Positions 1 through 13,434 of a stretch of DNA of 64,000 nucleotides are shown here, one piece after another. The stretch spans positions 1 to 64,000 of the forward strand of contig NW_027018120.1 of assembly GCF_032854445.1 (NCBI RefSeq), read 5' to 3'. The position numbers and the translations under genes were made by a program. Within the stretch, counting starts at the first letter, position 1, and every line of letters begins with the position of its first letter. The stretch is from Liolophura sinensis (taxonomy: Eukaryota > Mollusca > Polyplacophora > Chitonida > Chitonidae). Below the pieces are notes generated by a model. The model did not search any database. It was not told where the DNA came from and worked only from the letters and a program-made list of their open reading frames with translations.

Positions 1-153
1 TTCAATTAACAAAAAGACCAGGCAAAAAATGCAAAAGTGGAAAAACTGTTCCAGTGCTGCTGGTAAGAGTCTAATCCGACGTATTTTGTGACGAGAAATC
101 GAATGGTGCAAACCGCGTTGCTCTCCGACCAATACTTTTGGCTGTAGTGACAA
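1..153 (+). repeat. Partial satellite monomer, right end only
   Basis: This is the last about 150 bp of a monomer cut by the window edge. It begins inside the TTCAATTAAC segment, continues through the A-rich stretch, and ends with the CCAAT-containing tail that precedes every monomer start. It has one extra A in the A-rich stretch (CAAAAAATGC instead of CAAAAATGC), which is the first of many one-base homopolymer differences in the leftmost 5 kb. Confidence 0.95.
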
Positions 154-689
154 ATGAATGATTATTTATGTCATAATCAACGTGCCCAGCAACGGCTCTT
201 ACTCCATGGAAACCAGGGAAATTTGCAATTTTTCAACAGCTGCCGATGCCTGGCTCAATTTCGCATCTTTGGCACCTTACTGAAGTGGGTCAGTGTTCAG
301 TTGTACTTTTTACAGCAGACTGTATGTACAAATGTACAAAATGGTGTGGTTTTTCTACACGTAGATAAAGACATTGAGATTGTCTTGCACTTAGAAGTAA
401 GACAATTGCTGGGTGAGTTAAATGGGCTTAGCCCAAAGATTTCAGGTCTTCTGGGCTACCGAAGGGCACATAACTTATAGTCAAAAGTTTAACATAGTAA
501 TGACCAGTCGCGATTGTACATAGTACAGTGTAGCCGATTTCAATTAACAAAAAGACCAGGCAAAAATGCAAAAGTGGAAAACTGTTCCAGTGCTGCTGGT
601 AAGAGGCTAATCCGACGTATTTTGTGACGAGAAATCGAATGAAGCAAACCACGTTGCTCTCCGACCAATACTTTTGGCTGTATTGACAA
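154..689 (+). repeat. Shortened 536-bp monomer variant, copy 1
   Basis: The usual stretch TGTATCAAGTACC to GTTTTTTATGTACAAATGG is replaced by a shorter one in which ATGTACAA occurs twice in tandem (about 323-338), giving a net loss of 13 bp. The monomer also has GTTTAACATAG instead of GTTGAATATAG and GTACATAGTAC instead of GTACAGAGTAC. The same combination occurs at 11195-11730 and nowhere else, so it marks the boundary of each higher-order repeat. Confidence 0.9.
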
Positions 690-1572
690 TTGAATGATCA
701 TTTATGTCATAATCACGTGCCCAGCAACGGCTCTTACTCCATGGAAACCAGGGAAATTTGCAATTTTTCAACAGCTGCCGATGCCTGGCTCAATTCCGCA
801 TCTTTTGGCACTTACTGAAGTGGGTCAGTGTTCAGTTGTACTTTTTACAGCAGACTGTATCAAGTACCTTGTGTTTTTCACGTACAAATGGTGTGGTTTT
901 TCTACACGTAGATAAAGACATTGAGATTGTCTTGCACTTAGAAGTAAGGCAATTGCTGGGTGAGTTAAATGGGCTTAGCCCAAAGATTTCAGGTCTTCTG
1001 GGCTACCGAAGGGCACATAAACTTATAGTCAAAAGTTGAATATAGTAATGACAAGTCGTGATTGTACAGAGTACAGTGTAGCCGATTTAAATTAACAAAA
1101 AGACCAGGCAAAAATGCAAAAGTGGAAAAACTGTTCCAGTGCTGCTGGTAAGAGGCTAATCCGACGTATTTTGTGACGAGAAATCGAATGGTGCAATCCG
1201 CGTTGCTCTCCGACCAATACTTTTGCCTGTAGTGACAATTGAATGATCATTGATGTCATAATCACGTGCCAGCAACGGCTCTTAGTCCATGGAAACCAGG
1301 GATATTTGCAATTTTTTAACAGCTGCCGATACCTGGCTCAATTCCGCATCTTTTGGCACCTTATTCATGTGGGATTGTGGTCAGTTGTACTTTTTACAGC
1401 AGACTGTATCAAGTACCTTGTGTTTTTTATGTACAAATGGTGTGGTTTTTCTACACGTAGATAAAGACATTGAGATTGTCTTTGACTTAGAAGTAAGGCA
1501 ATTGCTGGGTGAGTTAAATGGGCTTAGCCCAAAGATTGACGTCTTCTGGGCTACCGAAGGGCACATAACTTA

Positions 1573-1588
1573 TAGTCAATTAGTCAAA
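1573..1588 (+). repeat. 8-bp tandem duplication TAGTCAA(T/A)
   Basis: TAGTCAAT is followed directly by TAGTCAAA, where all other monomers have a single TAGTCAAA. With two one-base deletions elsewhere this makes the monomer at 1239 555 bp long. The partner monomer at 12280 lacks the duplication, so it arose after the block duplication or is a sequence error. Confidence 0.8.
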
Positions 1589-4500
1589 AGTTGAATATAG
1601 TAATGACCAGTCGCGATTGTACAGATTACAGTGTAGCCGATTTCAATTAACAAAAAGTCCAGGTAAAAATGGAAAAGTGGAAAAACTGTTCCAGTGCTGC
1701 TGGTAAGAGGCTAATCCGACGTATTTTGTGACGAGAAATCGAATGGTGCAATCCGCGTTGCTCTCCGACCAATACTTTTGGCTGTAGTGACAATTGAATG
1801 ATCATTGATGTCATAATCACGTGCCCAGCAACGGCTCTTACTCCATGGAAACCAGGGATATTTGCAATTTTTTAACAGCTGCCGATGCCTGGCCCAATTC
1901 CGCATCTTTTGGCACCTTATAAATGTGGGTCAGTGTTTAGTTGTACTTTTTACAGCAGACTGTATCAAGTACCTTGTGTTTTTATGTACAAATGGTGTGG
2001 TTTTTCTACACGTAGATAAAGACATTGAGATTGTCTTGGACTTAGAAGTAAGGCAATTGCTGGGTGAGTTAAATGGGCTTAGCCCAAAGATTTCAGGTCT
2101 TCTGGGCTACCGAAGGGCACATAACTTATAGTCAAAAGTTGAATATAGTAATGACCAGTCGCGATTGTACAGAGTACAGTGTAGCCGATTTCAATTAACA
2201 AAAAGACCAGGCAAAAATGCAAAAGTGGAAAAACTGTTCCAGTGCTGCTGGTAAGAGGCTAATCCGACGTATTTGTGACGAGAAATCGAATGGTGGAAAC
2301 CACGTTGCTCTCCGACCAATACTTTTGGCTGTAGTGACAATTGAATGATCATTTATGTCATAATCACGTGCCCAGCAACGGCTCTTACTCCATGGAAACC
2401 AGGGAAATTTGCAATTTTTCAACAGCTGCCGATGCCTGCTCAATTCCGCATCTTTTGGCACCTTACTGAAGTGGGTCAGTGTTCAGTTGTACTTTTTACA
2501 GCAGACTGTATCAAGTACCTTGTGTTTTTTATGTACAAATGGTGTGGTTTTTCTACACGTAGATAAAGACATTGAGATTGTCTTGCACTTAGAAGTAAGG
2601 CAATTGCTGGGTGAGTTAAATGGGCTTAGCCCAAAGATTTCAGGTCTTCTGGGCTACCGAAGGGCACATAACTTATAGTGAAAAGTTGAATATAGTAATG
2701 ACAAGTCGCGATTGTACAGAGTACAGTGTAGCCGATTTCAATTAACAAAAAGACCAGGCAAAAATGCAAAAGTTGAAAAACTGTTCCAGTGCTGCTGGTA
2801 AGAGTCTAATCCGACGTATTTTGTAACGAGAAATCGAATGGTGCAAACCGCGTTGCTCTCCGACCAATACATTTGGCTGTAGTGACAATTGAATGATCAT
2901 TTATGTCATAATCACGTGCCCAGCAACGGCTCTTACTCCATGGAAACCAGGGAAATTTGCAATTTTTCAACAGCTGCCGATACCTGGCTCAATTCCGCAT
3001 CTTTTGGCACCTTACTGAAGTGGGTCTGTGGTCAGTTGTACTTTTTACAGCAGACTGTATCAAGTACCTTGTGTTTTTTATGTACAAATGGTGTGGTTTT
3101 TCTACACGTAGATAAAACCATTGAGATTGTCTTTGACTTAGAAGTAAGACAATTGCTGGGTGAGTTAAATGGGCTTAGCCCAAAGATTTGACGTCTTCTG
3201 GGCTACCGAAGGGCACATAACTTATAGTCAAAAGTTGAATATAGTAATGACCAGTCGCGATTGTACAGAGTACAGTGTAGCCGATTTCAATTAACAAAAA
3301 GACCAGGTAAAAATGCAAAAGTGGAAAAACTGTTCCAGTGCTGCTGGTAAGAGGCTAATCCGACGTATTTGTGACGAGAAATCGAATGGTGCAATCGGGT
3401 GTGCTCTCCGACCAATACTTTTGGCTGTAGTGACAATTGAATGATCATTTATGTCATAATCACGTGCCCAGCAACGGCTCTTACTCCATGGAAACCAGGG
3501 AAATTTGCAATTTTTCAACAGCTGCCGATGCCTGGCTCAATTCCGCATCTTTTGGCACCTTACTGAAGTGGGTCAGTGTTCAGTTGTACTTTTTACAGCA
3601 GACTGTATCAAGTACCTTGTGTTTTTTATGTACAAATGGTCTGGTTTTTCTACACGTAGATAAAGACATTGAGATTGTCTTGCACTTAGAAGTAAGGCAA
3701 TTGCTGGGTGAGTTAAATGGGCTTAGCCCAAAGATTTCAGGTCTTCTGGGCTACCGAAGGGCACATAACTTATAGTCAAAAGTTGAATATAGTAATGACC
3801 AGTCGCGATTGTACAGAGTACAGTGTAGCCGATTTCAATTAACAAAAAGACCAGGCAAAAATGCAAAAGTGGAAAAACTGTTCCAGTGCTGCTGGTAAGA
3901 GGCTAATCCGACGTATTTTGTAACGAGAAATCAAATAGTGCAATCCGCGTTGCTCTCCGACCAATACTTTTGGCTGTAGTGACAATTGAATGATCATTTA
4001 TGTCATAATCACGTGCACAGCAACGGCTCTTACTCCATGGAAACCAGGGAAATTTGCAATTTTTCAACAGCTGCGATGCCTGGCTCAATTCCGCATCTTT
4101 TGGCACCTTACTGAAGTGGGTCAGTGTTCAGTTGTACTTTTTACAGCAGACTGTATCAAGTACCTTGTGTTTTTTATGTACAAATGGTGTGGTTTTTCTA
4201 CACGTAGATAAAGACATTGAGATTGTCTTGCACTTAGAAGTAAGGCAATTGCTGGGTGAGTTAAATGGGCTTAGCCCAAGATTTCAGGTCTTCTGGGCTA
4301 CCGAAGGGCACATAACTTATAGTCAAAAGTTGAATATAGTAATGACCAGTCGCGATTGTACAGAGTACAGTGTAGCCGATTTCAATTAACAAAAAGACCA
4401 GGTAAAAATGCAAAAGTGGAAAAACTGTTCCAGTGCTGCTGGTAAGAGTCTAATCCGACGTATTTTGTGACGAGAAATCGAATGGTGCAAACCGCGTTGC

Positions 4501-7500
4501 TCTCCGACCAATACTTTTGGCTGTAGTGACAATTGAATGATCATTTATGTCATAATCACGTGCCCAGCAACGGCTCTTACTCCATGGAAACAAGGGAAAT
4601 TTGCAATTTTTCAACAGCTCCCGATACCTGGCTCAATTCCGCATCTTTTGGCACCTTACTGAAGTGGGTCTGTGGTCAGTTGTACTTTTTACAGCAGACT
4701 GTATCAAGTACCTTGTGTTTTTTATGTACAAATGGTGTGGTTTTTCTACACGTAGATAACGACATTGAGATTGTCTTGGACTTAGAAGTAAGACAATTGC
4801 TGGGTGAGTTAAATGGGCTTAGCCAAAGATTTGACGTCTTCTGGGCTACCGAAGGGCACATAACTTATAGTCAAAAGTTGAATATAGTAATGACCAGTCG
4901 CGATTGTACAGAGTACAGTGTAGCCGATTTCAATTAACAAAAAGACCAGGTAAAAATGCAAAAGTGGGAAAAAACTGTTCCAGTGCTGCTGGTAAGAGGC
5001 TAATCCGACGTATTTGTGACGAGAAATCGAATGGTGCAATCCGCGTTGCTCTCCGACCAATACTTTTGGCTGTAGTGACAATTGAATGATCATTTATGTC
5101 ATAATCACGTGCCCAGCAACGGCTCTTACTCCATGGAAACCAGGGGAAATTTGCAATTTTTCAACAGCTGCCGATGCCTGGCTCAATTCCGCATCTTTTG
5201 GCACCTTACTGAAGTGGGTCAGTGTTCAGTTGTACTTTTTACAGCAGACTGTATCAAGTACCTTGTGTTTTTTATGTACAAATGGTGTGGTTTTTCTACA
5301 CGTAGATAAAGACATTGAGATTGTCTTGGACTTAGAAGTAAGACAATTACTGGGTGAGTTAAATGGGCTTAGCCCAAAGATTTCAGGTCTTCTGGGCTAC
5401 CGAAGGGCACATAACTTATAGTCAAAAGTTGAATATAGTAATGACCAGTCGCGATTGTACAGAGTACAGTGTAGCCGATTTCAATTAACAAAAAGACCAG
5501 GCAAAAATGCAAAATTGGAAAAAACTGTTCCAGTGCTGCTGGTAAGAGGCTAATCCGACGTATTTTCTGACGAGAAATCGAATGGTGCAAACCGCGTTGC
5601 TCTCCGACCAATACTTTTGGCTGTAGCGACAATTAAATGATCATTGATGTCATAATTACGTGCCCAGCAACGGCTCTTACTCCATGGAAACCAGGGATAT
5701 TTGCAATTTTTTAACAGCTGCCGATGCCTGGCCCAATTCCGCATCTTTTGGCACCTTATAAATGTGGGTCAGTGTTTAGTTGTACTTTTTACAGCAGACT
5801 GTATCAAGTACCTTGTGTTTTTTATGTACAAATGGTGTGGTTTTTCTACACGTAGATAAAGACATTGAGATTGTCTTGGACTTAGAAGTAAGGCAATTGC
5901 TGGGTGAGTTAAATGGGCTTAGCCCAAAGATTTCAGGTCTTCTGGGCTACCGAAGGGCACATAACTTATAGTCAAAAGTTGAATATAGTAATGACCAGTC
6001 GCGATTGTACAGAGTACAGTGTAGCCGATTTCAATTAACAAAAAGACCAGGCAAAAATGCAAAAGTGGAAAAACTGTTCCAGTGCTGCTGGTAAGAGGCT
6101 AATCCGACGTATTTTGTGACGAGAAATCGAATGGTGCAAACCACGTTGCTCTCCGACCAATACTTTTGGCTGTAGTGACAATTGAATGATCATTGATGTC
6201 ATAATCACGTGCCCAGCAACGGCTCTTACTCCATGGAAACCAGGGAAATTTGCAATTTTTCAACAGCTGCCGATGCCTGGCTCAATTCCGCATCTTTTGG
6301 CACCTTACTGAAGTGGGTCAGTGTTCAGTTGTACTTTTTACAGCAGACTGTATCAAGTACCTTGTGTTTTTTATGTACAAATGGTGTGGTTTTTCTACAC
6401 GTAGATAAAGACATTGAGATTGTCTTGCACTTAGAAGTAAGGCAATTGCTGGGTGAGTTAAATGGGCTTAGCCCAAAGATTTCAGGTCTTCTGGGCTACC
6501 GAAGGGCACATAACTTATACTCAAAAGTTGAATATAGTAATGACAAGTCGCGATTGTACAGAGTACTGTGTAGCCGATTTCAATTAACAAAAAGACCAGG
6601 CAAAAATGCAAAAGTGGAAAAACTGTTCCAGTGCTGCTGGTAAGAGTCTAATCCGACGTATTTCGTGACGAGAAATCGAATGGTGCAATCCGCGTTGCTC
6701 TCCGACCAAAACTTTTGCCTGTAGTGACAATTGAATGATCATTGATGTCATAATCACGTGCCCAGCAACGGCTCTTACTCCATGGAAACCAGGGATATTT
6801 GCAATTTTTTAACAGCTGCCGATGCCTGGCCCAATTCCGCATCTTTTGGCACCTTATAAATGTGGGTCAGTGTTTAGTTGTAGTTTTTACAGCAGACTGT
6901 ATCAAGTACCTTGTGTTTTTTATGTACAAATGGTGTGGTTTTTCTACACGTAGATAAAGACATTGAGATTGTCTTGCACTTAGAAGTAAGGCAATTGCTG
7001 GGTGAGTTAAATGGGCTTAGCCCAAAGATTTCAGGTCTTCTGGGCTACCGAAGGGCACATAACTTATAGTCAAAAGTTGAATATAGTAATGACCAGTCGC
7101 GATTGTACAGAGTACAGTGTAGCCGATTTCAATTAACAAAAAGACCAGGCAAAAATGCAAAAGTGGAAAAACTGTTCCAGTGCTGCTGGTAAGAGGCTAA
7201 TCCGACGTATTTTGTGACGAGAAATCGAATGGTGCAAACCGCGTTGCTCTCCGACCAATACTTTTGGCTGTAGCGACAATTAAATGATCATTGATGTCAT
7301 AATTACGTGCCCAGCAACGGCTCTTAGTCCATGGAAACCAGGGATATTTGCAATTTTTCAACAGCTGCCGAAGCCAGGCCCAATTCCGCATCTTTTGGCA
7401 CCTTATAAATGTGGGTCAGTGTTTAGTTGTACTTTTTACAGCAGACTGTATCAAGTACCTTGTGTTTTTTATGTACAAATGGTGTGGTTTTTCTACACGT

Positions 7501-7503
7501 AGA

Positions 7504-7644
7504 TAAAGACATTGAGATTGTCTTGGACTTAGAAGTAAGGCAATTGCTGGGTGAGTTAAATGGGCTTAGCCCATTAAAGACATTGAGATTGTCTTGCACT
7601 TAGAAGTAAGGCAATTGCTGGGTGAGTTAAATGGGCTTAGCCCA
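7504..7644 (+). repeat. 71-bp internal duplication, copy 1
   Basis: The stretch from TAAAGACATTGAG to CTTAGCCCA appears twice, at 7504-7573 and 7575-7644, with a single T between them. The host monomer (7280) is therefore 620 bp. The first copy has TTGGACTT and the second TTGCACTT. These belong to different monomer variants, so this looks like an illegitimate junction between two variant monomers rather than slippage within one. Confidence 0.93.
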
Positions 7645-10600
7645 AAGATTACAGGTCTTCTGGGCTACCGAAGGGCACATAGCTTATAGTCAAAAGTTGA
7701 ATATAGTAATGACAAGTCGCGATTGTACAGAGTACTGTGCAGCCGATTTCAATTAACAAAAAGACCAGGCAAAAATGCAAAAGTGGAAAAACTGTTCCAG
7801 TGCTACTAGTAAGAGGCTAATCCGACGTATTTTGTGACGAGAAATCAAATGGTGCAATCCGAGTTGCTCTCCGACCAATACTTTTGGCTGTAGCGACAAT
7901 TGAATGATCATTGATGCCATAATCACGTGCGTAGCAACGGCTCTTACTCCATGGAAACCAGGGAAATTTGCAATTTGTCAACAGCTGCCGATGCCTGGCT
8001 CAATTCCGCATCTTTTGGCACCTTACTGAAGTGGGTCAGTGTTCAGTTGTACTTTTTACAGCAGACTGTATCAAGTACCTTGTGTTTTTCATGTACAAAT
8101 GGTGTGGTTTTTCTACACGTAGATAAAGACATTGAGATTGTCTTGCACTTAGAAGTAAGGCAATTGCTGGGTGAGTTAAATGGGCTTAGCCCAAAGATTT
8201 CAGGTCTTCTGGGCTACCGAAGGGCACATAACTTATAGTCAAAAGTTGAATATAGTAATGACCAGTCGCGATTGTACAGAGTACAGTGTAGCCGATTTCA
8301 ATTAACAAAAAGACCAGGTAAAAATGCAAAAGTGGAAAAACTGTTCCAGTGCTGCTGGTAAGAGTCTAATCCGACGTATTTTGTGACGAGAAATCGAATG
8401 GTGCAAACCGCGTTGCTCTCCGACCAATACTTTTGGCTGTACTGACAATTGAATGATCATTTATGTCATAATCACGTGCCCAGCAACGGCTCTTACTCCT
8501 TGGAAACCAGGGAAATTTGCAATTTTTCAACAGCTGCCGATGCCTGGCTCAATTCCGCATCTTTTGGCACCTTACTGAAGTGGGTCAGTGTTCAGTTGTA
8601 CTTTTTACAGCAGACTGTATCAAGTACCTTGTGTTTTTCATGTACAAATGGTGTGGTTTTTCTACACGTAGATAAAGACATTGAGATTGTCTTGCACTTA
8701 GAAGTAAGGCAATTGCTGGGTGAGTTAAATGGGCTTAGACCAAAGATTTCAGGTCTTCTGGGCTACCGAAAGGCACATAACTTATAGTCAAAAGTTGAAT
8801 ATAGTAATGACCAGTCGCGATTGTACAGAGTACAGTGTAGCCGATTTCAATTAACAAAAAGACCAGGTAAAAATGCAAAAGTGGAAAAACTGTTCCAGTG
8901 CTGCTGGTAAGAGGCTAATCCGACGTATTTTGTGACGAGAAATCGAATGGTGCAAACCGAGTTGCTCTCCGACCAATACTTTTGGCTGTAGCGACAACTG
9001 AATGATCATTGATGTCATAATCACGTGCCCAGCAACGGCTCTTACTCCATGGAAACCAGGGATATTTGCAATTTTTTAACAGCTGCCGATGCCTGGCCCT
9101 ATTCCGCATCTTTTGGCACTTTAAAAATGTGGGTCAGTGTTTAGTTGTACTTTTTACAGCAGACTGTATCAAGTACCTTGTGTTTTTTATGTACAAATGG
9201 TGTGGTTTTTCTACACGTAGATAAAGACATTGAGATTGTCTTGCACTTAGAAGTAAGACAATTGCTGGGTGAGTTAAATGGGCTTAGCCCAAACATTTGA
9301 CGTCTTCTGGGCTACCGAAGGGCACATAACTTATAGTCAAAAGTTGAATATAGTAATGACCAGTCGCGATTGTACAGAGTACAGTGTAGCCGATTTCAAT
9401 TAACACAAAGACCAGGTAAAAATGCAAAAGTGGAAAAACTGTTCCAGTACTGCTGGTAAGAGGCTAATCCGACGTATTTTGTGACGAGAAATCGAATGGT
9501 GCAATCCGCGTTGCTCTCCGACCAATACTTTTGGCTGTAGCGACAATTGAAATATCATTTATGTCATAATCACGTGCGGAGCAACGGCTCTTACTCCATG
9601 GAAACCAGGGAAATTTGCAATTTGTCAACAGCTGCCGATGCCTGGCTCAATTCCGCATCTTTTGGCACCTTACTGAAGTGGGTCAGTGTTCAGTTGTACT
9701 TTTTACAGCAGACTGTATCAAGTACCTTGTGTTTTTCACGTACAAATGGTGTGGTTTTTCTACACGTAGATAAAGACATAGAGATTGTCTTGGACTTAGA
9801 AGTAAGACAATTGCTGGGTGAGTTAAATGGGCTTAGCCCAAAGATTTCAGGTCTTCTGGGCTACCGAAGGGCACATAACTTATAGTCAAAAGTTGAATAT
9901 AGTAATGGCTAGTCGCGATTGTACAGAGTACAGTGTAGCCGATTTCAATTAACAAAAAGACCAGGCAAAAATGCAAAAGTGGAAAAACTGTTCCAGTGCT
10001 ACTAGTAAGAGGCTAATCCGACGTATTTTGTGACGAGAAATCGAATGGTGCAATCCGCGTTGCTCTCCGACCAATACTTTTGGCTGTAGCGACAATTGAA
10101 TGATCATTGATGCCATAATCACGTGCCCAGCAACGGCTCTTACTCCATGGAAACCAGGGAAATTTGCAATTTGTCAACAGCTGCCGATGCCTGGCTCAAT
10201 TCCGCATCTTTTGGCATCTTACTGAATTGGGTCAGTGTTTAGTTGTACTTTTTACAGCAGACTGTATCAAGTACCTTGTGTTTTTCACGTACAAATGGTG
10301 TGGTTTTTCTACACGTAGATAAAGACATTGAGATTGTCTTGCACTTAGAAGTAAGGCATTTGCTGGGTGAGTTAAATGGGCTTAGCCCAAAGATTTCAGG
10401 TCTTCTGGGCTACCGAAGGGCACATAACTTATAGTCAAAAGTTGAATATAGTAATGACCAGTCGCGATTGTACAGAGTACAGTGTAGCCGATTTCAATTA
10501 ACAAAAAGACCAGGTAAAAATGCAAAAGTGGAAAAACTGTTCCAGTGCTGCTGGTAAGAGGCTAATCCGACGTATTTTGTGACGAGAAATCGAATGGTGC

Positions 10601-11194
10601 AAACCGCGTTGCTCTCCGACCAATACTTTTGGCTGTACTGACAATTGAATGATCATTTATGTCATAATCACGTGCACAGCAACGGCTCTTACTCCTTGGA
10701 AACCAGGGAAAATTTGCAATTTTTTAACAGCTGCCGATGCCTGGCCCAATTCCGCATCTTTTGGCACTTTATAAATGTGGGTCAGTGTTTAGTTGTACTT
10801 TTTACAGCAGACTGTATCAAGTACCTTGTGTTTTTTATGTACAAATGGTGTGGTTTTTCTACACGTAGATAAAGACATTGAGATTGTCTTGCACTTAGAA
10901 GTAAGACAATTGCTGGTTGAGTTAAATGGGCTTAGCCCAAAGATTTGACGTCTTCTGGGCTACCGAAGGGCACATAACTTATAGTCAAAAGTTGAATATA
11001 GTAATGACGAGTCGCGATTGTACAGAGTACAGTGTAGACGGTTTCAATTAACAAAAAGACCAGGTAAAAATGCAAAAGTGGAAAAACTGTTCCAGTGCTG
11101 CTGGTAAGAGTCTAATCCGACGTATTTTGTGACGAGAAATCGAATGGTGCAATCCGCGTTGCTCTCCGACCAAAACTTTTGCCTGTAGTGACAA

Positions 11195-11730
11195 TTGAAT
11201 GATCATTGATGTCATAATCACGTGCCCAGCAACGGCTCTTACTCCATGGAAACCAGGGAAATTTGCAATTTTTCAACAGCTCCCGATACCTGGCTCAATT
11301 CCGCATCTTTTGGCACCTTACTGAAGTGGGTCAGTGTTCAGTTGTACTTTTTACAGCAGACTGTATGTACAAATGTACAAATGGTGTGGTTTTTCTACAC
11401 GTAGATAAAGACATTGAGATTGTCTTGCACTTAGAAGTAAGACAATTGCTGGGTGAGTTAAATGGGCTTAGCCCAAAGATTTCAGGTCTTCTGGGCTACC
11501 GAAGGGCACATAACTTATAGTCAAAAGTTTAACATAGTAATGACCAGTCGCGATTGTACATAGTACAGTGTAGCCGATTTCAATTAACAAAAAGACCAGG
11601 CAAAAATGCAAAAGTGGAAAAACTGTTCCAGTGCTGCTGGTAAGAGGCTAATCCGACGTATTTTGTGACGAGAAATCGAATGAAGCAAACCACGTTGCTC
11701 TCCGACCAATACTTTTGGCTGTATTGACAA
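11195..11730 (+). repeat. Shortened 536-bp monomer variant, copy 2
   Basis: Same 13-bp net loss and tandem ATGTACAA pair (about 11364-11379) as the monomer at 154, with the same companion changes further downstream. Its left part differs from the first copy: GCTCCCGATACC rather than GCTGCCGATGCC. The variant is therefore embedded in a mosaic monomer. Confidence 0.9.
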
Positions 11731-13381
11731 TTGAATGATCATTTATGTCATAATCACGTGCCCAGCAACGGCTCTTACTCCATGGAAACCAGGGAAATTT
11801 GCAATTTTTCAACAGCTGCCGATGCCTGGCTCAATTCCGCATCTTTTGGCACCTTACTGAAGTGGGTCAGTGTTCAGTTGTACTTTTTACAGCAGACTGT
11901 ATCAAGTACCTTGTGTTTTTCACGTACAAATGGTGTGGTTTTTCTACACGTAGATAAAGACATTGAGATTGTCTTGCACTTAGAAGTAAGGCAATTGCTG
12001 GGTGAGTTAAATGGGCTTAGCCCAAAGATTTCAGGTCTTCTGGGCTACCGAAGGGCACATAACTTATAGTCAAAAGTTGAATATAGTAATGACAAGTCGT
12101 GATTGTACAGAGTACAGTGTAGCCGATTTAAATTAACAAAAAGACCAGGCAAAAATGCAAAAGTGGAAAAACTGTTCCAGTGCTGCTGGTAAGAGGCTAA
12201 TCCGACGTATTTTTTGACGAGAAATCGAATGGTGCAAACCGCGTTGCTCTCCGACCAATACTTTTGCCTGTAGTGACAATTGAATGATCATTGATGTCAT
12301 AATCACGTGCCCAGCAACGGCTCTTACTCCATGGAAACCAGGGATATTTGCAATTTTTTAACAGCTGCCGATACCTGGCTCAATTCCGCATCTTTTGGCA
12401 CCTTATTCATGTGGGATTGTGGTCAGTTGTACTTTTTACAGCAGACTGTATCAAGTACCTTGTGTTTTTTATGTACAAATGGTGTGGTTTTTCTACACGT
12501 AGATAAAGACATTGAGATTGTCTTTGACTTAGAAGTAAGGCAATTGCTGGGTGAGTTAAATGGGCTTAGCCCAAAGATTTGACGTCTTCTGGGCTACCGA
12601 AGGGCACATAACTTATAGTCAAAAGTTGAATATAGTAATGACCAGTCGCGATTGTACAGATTACAGTGTAGCCGATTTCAATTAACAAAAAGTCCAGGTA
12701 AAAATGGAAAAGTGGAAAAACTGTTCCAGTGCTGCTGGTAAGAGGCTAATCCGACGTATTTTGTGACGAGAAATCGAATGGTGCAATCCGCGTTGCTCTC
12801 CGACCAATACTTTTGGCTGTAGTGACAATTGAATGATCATTTATGTCATAATCACGTGCCCAGCAACGGCTCTTACTCCATGGAAACCAGGGATATTTGC
12901 AATTTTTTAACAGCTGCCGATGCCTGGCCCAATTCCGCATCTTTTGGCACCTTATAAATGTGGGTCAGTGTTTAGTTGTACTTTTTACAGCAGACTGTAT
13001 CAAGTACCTTGTGTTTTTTATGTACAAATGGTGTGGTTTTTTCTACACGTAGATAAAGACATTGAGATTGTCTTGGACTTAGAAGTAAGGCAATTGCTGG
13101 GTGAGTTAAATGGGCTTAGCCCAAAGATTTCAGGTCTTCTGGGCTACCGAAGGGCACATAACTTATAGTCAAAAGTTGAATATAGTAATGACCAGTCGCG
13201 ATTGTACAGAGTACAGTGTAGCCGATTTCAATTAACAAAAAGACCAGGCAAAAATGCAAAAGTGGAAAAACTGTTCCAGTGCTGCTGGTAAGAGGCTAAT
13301 CCGACGTATTTTGTGACGAGAAATCGAATGGTGCAAACCACGTTGCTCTCCGACCAATACTTTTGGCTGTAGTGACAATTG

Positions 13382-13391
13382 AATGATCATT
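13382..13391. other. Perfect 10-bp dyad at monomer start
   Basis: AATGATCATT reads the same on both strands and contains a TGATCA restriction site. It recurs at the start of most monomers. About 20 K-start copies have GAAATATCAT here and so lose the symmetry. They include 9547, 21686, 25528, 28278, 30476, 32671, 34867, 35964, 39783, 41980, 43626, 45822, 46919 and 48016. Any protein-binding role is inference. Confidence 0.9.
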
Positions 13392-13402
13392 TATGTCATA
13401 AT

Positions 13403-13408
13403 CACGTG
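13403..13408. other. CACGTG palindrome (E-box-like)
   Basis: CACGTG lies about 20 bp after the start of nearly every monomer. The bases after it are among the most variable in the unit (CCCAGC, CGTAGC, CGGAGC, CACAGC or CTGAGC) and help to separate variants. The hexamer is the core recognised by many basic helix-loop-helix proteins, but there is no evidence here that it is used. Confidence 0.85.
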
Positions 13409-13426
13409 CCCAGCAACGGCTCTTAC

Positions 13427-13434
13427 TCCATGGA
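13427..13434. other. TCCATGGA palindrome
   Basis: An 8-bp perfect palindrome containing CCATGG, present in nearly all copies. Several type E copies (for example 28830, 32123, 34318, 37611 and 60646) change the following CCAGGG to CCATGG. That creates a direct repeat of CCATGGAAA and a second site 9 bp away. Confidence 0.9.

Larger units (their letters stand above)
154..11194 (+). repeat. Higher-order repeat, copy 1 (20 monomers, 11041 bp)
   Basis: Monomer starts: 154, 690, 1239, 1794, 2341, 2889, 3437, 3986, 4533, 5082, 5633, 6182, 6731, 7280, 7900, 8449, 8998, 9547, 10096 and 10645. The order of variants (short variant, A, C-like, B, A, A/C hybrid, A, A, A/C hybrid, A, B, A, B, B with the 71-bp duplication, A, A, B-like, K-start A, A/B hybrid, B) is repeated in the next block. 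The first thirteen monomers match at a shift of about 11040 bp and the last seven at about 12138 bp. Many one-base deletions in the first 5 kb are absent from the partner copy. Confidence 0.9.

Noticed and set aside
7504-7644. Simple replication slippage as cause of the 71-bp duplication
   Set aside because: The two halves carry different variant bases (GGACTT and GCACTT), which slippage within one monomer would not give without a later mutation or conversion.
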